Position numbers and translations under genes: made by a program. The notes under the pieces were generated by a model. It was given only the letters and a program-made list of their open reading frames with translations, was not told the origin of the DNA and did no database searches. Shown here piece after piece: positions 26,131 through 33,312 of a stretch of DNA of 64,000 bases. Source of the DNA: Bacteroidetes bacterium 46-16. GTDB taxonomy: Bacteria; Bacteroidota; Bacteroidia; Chitinophagales; Chitinophagaceae. Location of the stretch: assembly GCA_001897835.1 (NCBI GenBank), contig MKUN01000028.1, positions 360,858 to 424,857 on the forward strand, in the 5' to 3' direction. How positions within the stretch are numbered: the first letter of the stretch is position 1; the number at the start of each line of letters is the position of its first letter.

Positions 26131-27828
26131 CTACTTCAGGTAAGATATCAGCTTGCTGTCCCTTTTATAAATGTCGTTGATCAGCCTGATGTGTTTGCCT
26201 GTAGTATCCTCATAGGCGGTCAGGTAAGTAATGTGCACGGGTATTTTATGTTTCAGTACCTCCCATTTTGTTTTATGGGTTTTTATGATCGCCTCCAGCT
26301 TCTCATCATCAAAGTCCTGTTGTTCAATTTGTGACAGGATATACACTGCCATTTCTTTTGGCTTTTGTACCCTAACACAGCCCGAGCTCTTTGCGCGGTA
26401 GCGCAGGGGGAAATCACTGCGGTGGGGCGTATCGTGCAGGTATATATCCCAGCGATTGGGCAGGTTGAATTTTACGTAGCCAAGTGAATTGCCGTCGCCG
26501 GGTGCCTGCTTATAAGTATAGTTCTTATAATTACTGCTGTTGATCAGGCTTGCATCGATCACATTGCCTTTGCGGTCATAGGCCTTAAGACCTTTTTTGC
26601 TGAGATAGTTTGCATTCTTGGTGATGCCCGGCAGTACATCTTTCTTCAATATGGTTGGCGGCACTCCCCACGACGGATTGATCACCACGTTGGCCATTGC
26701 TGCATCCAGGCTGGGTGTTTGCCGTTCAGGCCGCCCTACCACTACACGCATATGCTGTACATTTTTCCCTTCGCGTTTAAAAAAGAGCTCCATCAGGGGC
26801 ACATCTACCAGTATGTAGAAATTGCCTATGTCACGGTACATCCACCTATAGCGTTCCAGGTTAGCCTTTAGCTTGTCTGTGATATTGTTTAGCGGCATGG
26901 CCAGGTGCCTCAGTGTGCTGCTGTCTGCTTTTCCCGTTACCCTTAAGCCCATATATTCCTGGTAGGCTGCCAATAATTGTTCATTTTCATCCAGTGAATC
27001 ATCTGCCTGTGTATATATCCAGGGTAGTTCTGTCTTTATCACGTCTTCTGCCACTTCCAGTGTAGCGCTGTCCGCTTGCTTTGTTTTAGCTGCCTCATGC
27101 AGCACTTTGCTTAACGAATCCAGTTTAGGGTCTGCCATAAGCTTGGTGAAGTGTTGCAGTGCCTCACGCAATAGACCGTATGAGGGGATACTGCTTCTTG
27201 AGCTATCCAGCGAAATGTATTTATCGTGTTTACCCAGTTCGTTCACCAACTGTTCGGGTGCCAGCCAAATAGTATCATTGCGATGAAACCATAGTGAATC
27301 GGCCACTTTGGGTGCTACTATGCCCATCAGCAGGTCGCGCGATGCGTTTAAGTATGCACTCGTAAGGCTGGTATCAAATGCAATGACCCCATCCAAATTT
27401 GTTCCCTTGTCTTTGCCTTGTTCTATGGCATGCAATTGGTCCCTAAGTTCAGCTAAGCGGTATCGGGCGGGGTTTATCCCGTCCCACTGTATATCTTCCA
27501 GTTCATCCAGCAATTGCCGTGCGCTTTTTGTAGGTCCCTTTTCGCTAAGCCAAAAAGGCTGAAATGCATGCAGCCTGTAAGCAGAAGTCACATAGTCAGA
27601 TACGTTTTTTGTTTTTTTATTTTTACCAGTGCTGTCCTCTGTGGATAGTATAGAACGCAATTGCCCGGCAAAATCTTCTTTATCGAATAATTTGGGGGAA
27701 AACAGTCCTTTGGCAGACTTTTTATCATTACCATTATCGCAGGATAGCAGGAAGCATATACTGAACAGGATTAAAAATACCGGCACACCATTCCATCGCA
27801 CACAGTCTTTTGCCTCGCTTTCGCTCAT
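26131..27828 (-). CDS. L,D-transpeptidase, YcbB/LdtD-like lipoprotein
   Basis: This protein of about 565 residues was started at MSESEAKDCVRWNG because that is followed by a hydrophobic segment ending in the lipobox FLLSC; an ATG 23 codons earlier is less likely. It has a large N-terminal helical scaffold domain (about 60-290), a peptidoglycan-binding-like segment (LAAYQEYMGLRVTGKADSSTL, about 300), and a C-terminal YkuD domain with YLHDTP and the catalytic SSGCVRVQ. This domain order matches YcbB (LdtD) of Gram-negative bacteria, which makes 3-3 cross-links in peptidoglycan. Confidence 0.9.
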   Translation of the reverse strand: MSESEAKDCVRWNGVPVFLILFSICFLLSCDNGNDKKSAKGLFSPKLFDKEDFAGQLRSILSTEDSTGKNKKTKNVSDYVTSAYRLHAFQPFWLSEKGPTKSARQLLDELEDIQWDGINPARYRLAELRDQLHAIEQGKDKGTNLDGVIAFDTSLTSAYLNASRDLLMGIVAPKVADSLWFHRNDTIWLAPEQLVNELGKHDKYISLDSSRSSIPSYGLLREALQHFTKLMADPKLDSLSKVLHEAAKTKQADSATLEVAEDVIKTELPWIYTQADDSLDENEQLLAAYQEYMGLRVTGKADSSTLRHLAMPLNNITDKLKANLERYRWMYRDIGNFYILVDVPLMELFFKREGKNVQHMRVVVGRPERQTPSLDAAMANVVINPSWGVPPTILKKDVLPGITKNANYLSKKGLKAYDRKGNVIDASLINSSNYKNYTYKQAPGDGNSLGYVKFNLPNRWDIYLHDTPHRSDFPLRYRAKSSGCVRVQKPKEMAVYILSQIEQQDFDDEKLEAIIKTHKTKWEVLKHKIPVHITYLTAYEDTTGKHIRLINDIYKRDSKLISYLK

Positions 27829-27886
27829 AACGGATTTATGATTTTTGTTTCTTGGGGCTATTAAGATAAGTATAAAAATAATTGTT

Positions 27887-28237
27887 CTACAGTTCAAGTT
27901 CTTTCACCGGGTCCCAAAACAGCTTTTTGAATTCACAAACGGTATCATCTTCCACTTTTATACCCTCTTTTTCCAATAATTCCTGCATCAGCCCGGGTGT
28001 GGCAAAATGGAAACGCCCTGTCAGTTCACCATTCCTGTTCACTACCCGGTGTGCCGGTACTTTGGGTTTAACGCCAAAGCAGGCATTCATTGCATAGCCT
28101 ACCATCCGGGCCCCCGACCGGGCACCTATAGCGGCAGCTACAGCTCCGTATGTGGTTACCCGACCTTTGGGCACACAGCGCACCACCTCGTAGATGATGT
28201 CAAAGATATTTTCTTTATTGGCTGCTTTTGTTTTCAT
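27887..28237 (-). CDS. Alkyltransferase-like (ATL) protein of the MGMT family
   Basis: This 116-residue protein matches the DNA-binding C-terminal domain of O6-alkylguanine-DNA alkyltransferases (VPKGRVTTYGAVAAAIG, ARMVGYAMNAC, PAHRVVNRNGEL). The alkyl-accepting cysteine of the PCHRV motif is alanine, so it cannot repair by alkyl transfer. Such ATL proteins bind alkylated guanine and flag it for nucleotide excision repair. The gene overlaps DUF5522 by 23 bases in a trmB-led operon. Confidence 0.9.
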   Translation of the reverse strand: MKTKAANKENIFDIIYEVVRCVPKGRVTTYGAVAAAIGARSGARMVGYAMNACFGVKPKVPAHRVVNRNGELTGRFHFATPGLMQELLEKEGIKVEDDTVCEFKKLFWDPVKELEL

Positions 28238-28415
28238 GTCTTTGCGCCAGTAGTTGCGTCCTGTATGGTTCTTTTACATTCATATAATCATAAGGGCAGT
28301 TCATGCAGCCATTCCCGCAGCAATACCCTCTCTCTTCCAGGTAGCTTGCTGTAAATACCAGCCTGCCATCAGGAAGTATATTATAATCTGTCCCCTCCGT
28401 CAATGGCTGTTTCAT
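28215..28415 (-). CDS. DUF5522 small cysteine-rich protein
   Basis: This 66-residue protein has the DUF5522 core: YNILPDGRLVFTASYLEERGYCCGNGCMNCPYDY. Four clustered cysteines (CC, C, C) could bind a metal. The function is unknown. It overlaps trmB by 35 bases upstream and the ATL gene by 23 bases downstream, so the three are translationally linked. Confidence 0.88.
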   Translation of the reverse strand: MKQPLTEGTDYNILPDGRLVFTASYLEERGYCCGNGCMNCPYDYMNVKEPYRTQLLAQRHENKSSQ

Positions 28416-29091
28416 TTTTTTGAAATCTTTCAGGCAGTGTTATATCATGCTCCGGCAGCGAGAACGAGAGAAAATATATGGTCCTCCCCTCGGCAAGGTG
28501 CATACGCTCATAAAAAGTCTGTATCGCCAGCGGCCCTGTTGCCAGTCCTTTGCCATAGATATCTACGAGGTTCTGGTGAATGATACAACCCTGCTCAGCT
28601 ATCATCTCCAATGTAAAATCGTATAATTCTTTTGAATCTGTTTTTAAGTTTATGTTAGCACCCTTGGGTAGTATTTGCTGGTAAAGCCTGAGGAACCGGG
28701 GATGCGTAAGCCTGTTCTTGGCCCGGGAGCTTCTCAGGAAGGGGTCTGGAAAAATGATCCATATTTCCGATACCTCTCCTGCTGCAAAATACTTGGCCAG
28801 GTGATCAATTTGTGTCCGGAGGAAGGCAACATTTTCCAGTTTTTCCTCCAGGGCTATTTTGGCACCGCCGTATATGCGGTTGCCCTTTATATCCACGCCT
28901 ATATAATTACGGTCTTTATGCTCACGGCCCAGGCCCACACTATATTCACCTTTGCCGCATGCCAGCTCTAATGTAATAGGGTTATCGTTCTTAAAAAAAG
29001 CAGCCCAATTACCTTTCATATCCTCAGGATACTGCAACACATTAGGAAATGTTTCTATCGCACGAAAACGAATTAACTTCTTATGGCCCAT
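28381..29091 (-). CDS. trmB: tRNA (guanine(46)-N7)-methyltransferase
   Basis: This 236-residue SAM-dependent methyltransferase has the TrmB motifs: the SAM site LELACGKGEYSVGLG near residue 42, IGVDIKGNRIYGG near residue 65, the catalytic-region IWIIFPDPFLRSSRAKNRLTHPRFL near residue 112, and LKTDSKELYDFT. It makes m7G46 in the variable loop of tRNA. It leads an overlapping three-gene operon with DUF5522 and the ATL protein. A -7 box lies only 4 bases before its ATG. Confidence 0.96.
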   Translation of the reverse strand: MGHKKLIRFRAIETFPNVLQYPEDMKGNWAAFFKNDNPITLELACGKGEYSVGLGREHKDRNYIGVDIKGNRIYGGAKIALEEKLENVAFLRTQIDHLAKYFAAGEVSEIWIIFPDPFLRSSRAKNRLTHPRFLRLYQQILPKGANINLKTDSKELYDFTLEMIAEQGCIIHQNLVDIYGKGLATGPLAIQTFYERMHLAEGRTIYFLSFSLPEHDITLPERFQKNETAIDGGDRL

Positions 29092-29095
29092 CCGG

Positions 29096-29103
29096 CAAAG
29101 ATA
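29096..29103 (-). promoter_or_regulatory. -7 box abutting the trmB start
   Basis: On the minus strand TATCTTTG is followed by CCGG and then the ATG. The match to TAnnTTTG is exact, and transcription would begin at or next to the start codon. The -33 position reads CCTG, a weak match. Confidence 0.5.
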
Positions 29104-29262
29104 CTGCGAAGCCTGTTATTTGCAGGCCTTTCATTTTTTTGTCCGCTGTTCTTCGCCCTTCATGCAGCAAAATTCCCGCATCAGCCGTTTTGCCCTGTTT
29201 GATCCCTGTACAAGCTCTAATTTTCAGTTTGTCTTTGTATTAAACCTCATTCTAAAAATTAT

Positions 29263-30135
29263 ATGAAAAAAGGCGTATTACTTTTTACTGCTGTTATAGG
29301 CATTGGCTATTTAACATTAAGCAGTTATAAGTCAGGTCCGGGTCTGAATGGTCAGAACAGGACAGGGGCTAAAAATTCCACTACCAATTGTGGCGGGGGT
29401 GGTTGTCATGGTGGCAATTCTGCCAATACTGTGGTCACTATTACGGTCGATTCTGCAGGTTCCATCCCGGTGACCAGTTATGTGCCCGGTATGAGCTACA
29501 CCATTGTAATTAATGGCAGCAATACCTCCTCATTACCCAATTTCGGTTTCCAGTTCGCGGCAGTGCAGGGCACAGGTGCCGGCCAAAGCAATGCAGGCAC
29601 CTTTGGCACACCATTGCCCGCCGGTGTGCGCCATACTACACAGGCGCAAAGCGGCATACTTGATTTTATAGAGAATAAACAATCCATTATATCAGCCACT
29701 GCCGGTACATACAGTGTGTCATTCCCCTGGACAGCTCCTGCTCCCGGCACTGGTAATGTTACCATGTATTGCACGCTCAATGCTGTTGATGGAAATGGTA
29801 GTGAGAATAATGCAGATAAGTCGGGAAATACTTCCCTGGTATTGACGGAACAAGTACCTACAGCCGTGACCAATGCGGTAAAGGCTATCGAGGTAAAAGC
29901 CTACCCCAACCCGGTAGTGAACGAACTGGCTGTTGATGTTAAAAACGCAGAGCAGGGCATCTACCACCTTTCGGTGATAGATATGAATGGCAGGAAAATG
30001 GAGAACATGATGGTCAATGTTGACAACAGCAATTATCATATATCGTTAAACACAAGTGCATGGGCAAGAGGTACATATTTCATGCACATTGCTAACGGTA
30101 AGGATATGCAGGTGATACCGGTAGTAAAGCGATAA
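29263..30135 (+). CDS. T9SS type A sorting-domain protein with choice-of-anchor V-like domain
   Basis: This 290-residue protein has a hydrophobic N-terminal signal (1-20). A glycine/cysteine segment (NCGGGGCHGG, about residues 47-56) and a Reeler-like beta domain (SYVPGMSYTIVINGS ... FGFQFAAVQ) follow, as in 'choice-of-anchor V' proteins. The C-terminal type A sorting domain begins with VKAYPNPVVNELAV near residue 205 and ends GTYFMHIANGKDMQVIPVVKR. Family members usually have CxxCH in the first segment; here the spacing is CxxxxCH, so haem c attachment is doubtful. It should be secreted and surface-anchored by the type IX system. Confidence 0.88.
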   Translation: MKKGVLLFTAVIGIGYLTLSSYKSGPGLNGQNRTGAKNSTTNCGGGGCHGGNSANTVVTITVDSAGSIPVTSYVPGMSYTIVINGSNTSSLPNFGFQFAAVQGTGAGQSNAGTFGTPLPAGVRHTTQAQSGILDFIENKQSIISATAGTYSVSFPWTAPAPGTGNVTMYCTLNAVDGNGSENNADKSGNTSLVLTEQVPTAVTNAVKAIEVKAYPNPVVNELAVDVKNAEQGIYHLSVIDMNGRKMENMMVNVDNSNYHISLNTSAWARGTYFMHIANGKDMQVIPVVKR

Positions 30136-30156
30136 ACCGTTACCGGGTTTGTGTGT

Positions 30157-30188
30157 AAAGCTACTCCGCTGGGGGAGTAGCTTTTTTT
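30157..30188 (+). terminator. Terminator of the T9SS type A gene
   Basis: The 11-bp stem AAAGCTACTCC / GGAGTAGCTTT is followed by a run of Ts. It reaches into the stop codon of the convergent 30187-31056 gene. Confidence 0.85.
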
Positions 30189-31056
30189 AGTGCCATAATA
30201 CCAAAATGGCATACAGCAACATCATCCCGTCTATCAAGCCCAGGTAAACCCGGTCCGAAGAATGTTGCTTTGTATAGTTTATGGCCACTTTTGTTACAAT
30301 GGCAGTTATCAGCTCACCGGTAAGCCGGGTGCCTGAGGGATAGCGGACATATTGTATAGTGCAAAGGATGACGAACAGCATCAGGGTCAGGTCCATCAAC
30401 CTGTAACTGTTCTTCAAACCTATTAAGTTGGGCAGGGTGAAGATCTCTGAATTAAGGTCAGTTTGCATATCCCTGATATCGAAGGCAACGCAAAGGGTGA
30501 ACATGAACACAAAGCGGATCAGTATTTCATAGGGATATGCCGTCCACGGTTTGTCCCAGTACAGCGTAGGCAATACGCTGGTCACTATGGTCCATACGCT
30601 GGTGAGCACGGTTATTTTTATCCAGCCGAAGTCGCGTATCCGTTTCTTGTTTTCAAAAGGCAGCAGCGGTATCGAGTAAGCAAAAGACAAAAAACCCAGT
30701 ACCACGCAGCCCAGCAATATTTTCCACGACAGCCAGAACAGTGAGGCGATACATATGGCTGCACCACCAATGAAGAATATAAAGTGCCAGTACCTGTTCT
30801 TTTCCGTCCAGGCATAGCGGTCCGATGTGTTCGGGCGGGCCTTTTTGATGATGTAATGGGCATTATACACTACCAGGGTGCTGCCCAATACCAGTGCATG
30901 CAGGGCGGTGAATAGTGGTGGTATAGCAGCTATGAGTAACCGCTCAGTGGCCATACATAATCCTGTAGCACATATTGCTGCAAACAGGCTGGTGTATAGC
31001 ATCCAATTGAGTAGCCGGTATGTAAATTCTCGCAATGGCAGCCGTATTATATGCAC
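30187..31056 (-). CDS. UbiA-like polytopic membrane protein
   Basis: This 289-residue integral membrane protein has about eight hydrophobic helices. The segment VAFDIRDMQTDL near residue 190 resembles the second aspartate motif (DxxxD) of UbiA prenyltransferases. At the place of the first motif (NDxxD) it has VVYNAHYIIKK, which lacks the aspartates. It may therefore be a diverged UbiA-superfamily member that has lost classical prenyl-diphosphate binding. The gene is monocistronic and shares a terminator hairpin with its convergent neighbour. Confidence 0.7.
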   Translation of the reverse strand: MHIIRLPLREFTYRLLNWMLYTSLFAAICATGLCMATERLLIAAIPPLFTALHALVLGSTLVVYNAHYIIKKARPNTSDRYAWTEKNRYWHFIFFIGGAAICIASLFWLSWKILLGCVVLGFLSFAYSIPLLPFENKKRIRDFGWIKITVLTSVWTIVTSVLPTLYWDKPWTAYPYEILIRFVFMFTLCVAFDIRDMQTDLNSEIFTLPNLIGLKNSYRLMDLTLMLFVILCTIQYVRYPSGTRLTGELITAIVTKVAINYTKQHSSDRVYLGLIDGMMLLYAILVLWH

Positions 31057-31133
31057 AAAAGTACGGCTATTGCCGTACTATCATGCTCATTTTATTCCGG
31101 AAAGGTTTGGATATTTAGCGCCTTAATGCCGAA

Positions 31134-32672
31134 TTACAAAGGGATATTTCCGTGTTTTTTCTTTGGCATGGTATCTACTTTGTTCTCCAGCATTTTGTAG
31201 GTCCGTATCAGTTTGGTCCTCGTTTCCGATGGCAGGATCACCTCATCTACAAAACCACGCGCTGCCGCACCGTATGGGTTAGCAAACTTTTCCAGGTACT
31301 CCGTTTCTTTCTCTTTCAGTTTTGCTTCGGGGTCTGCTGCTTCCGATATTTCCTTTTTGAAGATGATCTCTGCGGCTCCTTTCGCACCCATAACAGCTAT
31401 CTCGGCACTGGGCCATGCAAAGTTCATATCGGCACCTATGTGTTTCGAGTTCATCACATCATAGGCCCCGCCATAAGCTTTACGCGTTATCACGGTCACT
31501 TTAGGTACAGTGGCCTCGCTTAGCGCATATAACAGCTTAGCTCCGTTTATGATAATGCCATTCCATTCCTGGTCAGTTCCCGGCAGGAAACCCGGTACAT
31601 CTACCAGTACCAGCAGCGGGATATTGAATGAATCGCAGAACCTTGTGAATCTTGCCCCCTTCTTGCTCGAGTTAATATCGAGCACGCCGGCAAGGCTTGC
31701 GGGCTGGTTGGCCACAATGCCTATACTGCGCCCGGCCAGGCGCGCAAAACCTACCACGATATTCTCAGCGTAATTTTTATGCACTTCCATAAATGAACCC
31801 GCATCCACCAGTTCCTCTATCACTTCTTTCATATCGTAGGGCTGGTTGGGATTCTCAGGCACTATACTGTCCAGTGTTTTGCGGCTTTCGTCCGCAGCCT
31901 CGTAGTTATAGATTGGTGCTTCATCCTCGCAGTTTTGCGGCATATAGCTCAGCAGTTGCTTCAGGTTTTCTATACATTCCACCTCGTTGGCGCAGGCAAA
32001 GTGCGTCACGCCCGATTTTGAGGCATGGGTTTGTGCACCCCCAAGCTCTTCACTGGTCACTGTTTCATGGGTCACCGTCTTTACTACGTTGGGCCCGGTA
32101 ACGAACATATACGAGGTATGTTCTACCATCAGTATGAAGTCGGTTATGGCTGGTGAGTATACGGCACCACCCGCACATGGGCCCATTATAGCCGATAATT
32201 GGGGTATCACACCCGAGGCTTTTACATTGCGGTGAAAAATATCGGCATAACCGCCCAGCGATACCACACCTTCCTGTATGCGTGCGCCACCGCTGTCGTT
32301 CAGTCCTATCAATGGGGCGCCGTTCTGCATGGCAAGGTCCATTATCTTGCATATCTTCTCTGCATGTGTCTCCGACAGGCTGCCACCAAAAACAGTGAAA
32401 TCCTGGGAGAAAACATATACCAGTCTCCCGTTCACCGTTCCGTAGCCGGTTATTACACCATCGCCCGGGTACACTTCCTTTTCCATCCCAAAATCCCTGC
32501 TCCTGTGGGTAACCAGCATACCTGTTTCCTGAAACGAACCCTCATCCAGCAGCAGTTGCAGTCTTTCACGGGCGGTAAGTTTCCCTTTTTTATGTTGCGA
32601 TTCTATACGTTTTGCACCTCCGCCTGCTAATGCCTGGTCTTGTTTTGCTTTCAGTAAGGATAATTTGTCCAT
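31134..32672 (-). CDS. Acyl-CoA carboxylase beta subunit (propionyl-CoA carboxylase type)
   Basis: This 512-residue carboxyltransferase subunit has the two crotonase-like halves: residues 95-245 with [16 protein letters not shown] and [14 protein letters not shown], and 290-500 with [24 protein letters not shown] and [18 protein letters not shown]. It begins with the usual [16 protein letters not shown]. It transfers carboxyl from biotin to an acyl-CoA such as propionyl-CoA. The biotin carboxylase and carrier subunits are not adjacent, so they must be encoded elsewhere; the biotin ligase at 58996 would serve them. Confidence 0.95.
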   Translation of the reverse strand: MDKLSLLKAKQDQALAGGGAKRIESQHKKGKLTARERLQLLLDEGSFQETGMLVTHRSRDFGMEKEVYPGDGVITGYGTVNGRLVYVFSQDFTVFGGSLSETHAEKICKIMDLAMQNGAPLIGLNDSGGARIQEGVVSLGGYADIFHRNVKASGVIPQLSAIMGPCAGGAVYSPAITDFILMVEHTSYMFVTGPNVVKTVTHETVTSEELGGAQTHASKSGVTHFACANEVECIENLKQLLSYMPQNCEDEAPIYNYEAADESRKTLDSIVPENPNQPYDMKEVIEELVDAGSFMEVHKNYAENIVVGFARLAGRSIGIVANQPASLAGVLDINSSKKGARFTRFCDSFNIPLLVLVDVPGFLPGTDQEWNGIIINGAKLLYALSEATVPKVTVITRKAYGGAYDVMNSKHIGADMNFAWPSAEIAVMGAKGAAEIIFKKEISEAADPEAKLKEKETEYLEKFANPYGAAARGFVDEVILPSETRTKLIRTYKMLENKVDTMPKKKHGNIPL

Positions 32673-32697
32673 GATCTGTATATAAGAAATTCAGCGA

Positions 32698-32705
32698 CAA
32701 ACCTA
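32698..32705 (-). promoter_or_regulatory. -7 box of the acyl-CoA carboxylase gene
   Basis: The minus strand reads TAGGTTTG, an exact TAnnTTTG match 25 bases before the start codon. The -33 element at the usual distance is absent. Confidence 0.4.
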
Positions 32706-32773
32706 AGGCAAAACAGGCAAAGATTTGATAGTGATGTTCACACAATTGTAACAATCCTTTATACATCATATAA

Positions 32774-32804
32774 TTTGCAGCATGGCCTATTCACGGTAAT
32801 TTTG
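32774..32804 (+). promoter_or_regulatory. Promoter of the thioredoxin-like/FUSC pair
   Basis: TTTG at 32774-32777, then 19 bases, then TAATTTTG at 32797-32804: both elements and the spacing match the consensus. Only 11 bases separate the -7 box from the ATG, so the leader would be about 4-6 bases. Confidence 0.7.
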
Positions 32805-32815
32805 CCTTTGGAAAG

Positions 32816-33301
32816 ATGAAAAAGATAATATTTATAGCATTTTGTGTTATTGCCGGATATTCTGTTGCAACCGCACAAAACATCCCTGCATATAATGCTG
32901 ATGCGTTGATGAAGCGGGCCTCCTCAGGCGACACCCTTTATGTAATCAACTTCTGGGCTACCTGGTGTGTGCCTTGTGTTAAAGAGCTGCCCTGCTTCGA
33001 TACACTACAGGCTAAGTACAAAAATAAACCGGTAAAAGTATTGCTGGTAAGTTTTGATTTCAAAGAGGCCTACCCCAAAAAGATCGGGGCTTTCATCAAA
33101 AAGAAAAAGGTGGTGCCGGATGTGCTTTGGTTTACGGAGACAAATGCAAACGAATTCATTCCTAAGATAGAACGCTCATGGTCAGGAGCATTGCCGGCCA
33201 CGCTCATCTTGCAGCCCTCGAAAAAATTTCGCTCCTTTACAGAGGGTACTATCACAACGCCGGTTTTGGCTGATGTGATAGACAAACAGCTTGGCTTATA
33301 A
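32816..33301 (+). CDS. TlpA-like thioredoxin-fold protein
   Basis: This 161-residue protein has a signal peptide (about 1-21, ending ATAQ) and a thioredoxin fold with the redox motif INFWATWCVPCVKELP (CVPC) near residue 48, then VLLVSFDF and a cis-proline-type segment ALPATLIL. It should act in the periplasm as a thiol-disulfide reductase or maturation factor. The FUSC-family gene follows after 11 bases. Confidence 0.9.
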   Translation: MKKIIFIAFCVIAGYSVATAQNIPAYNADALMKRASSGDTLYVINFWATWCVPCVKELPCFDTLQAKYKNKPVKVLLVSFDFKEAYPKKIGAFIKKKKVVPDVLWFTETNANEFIPKIERSWSGALPATLILQPSKKFRSFTEGTITTPVLADVIDKQLGL

Positions 33302-33312
33302 AGCACTTTTAA

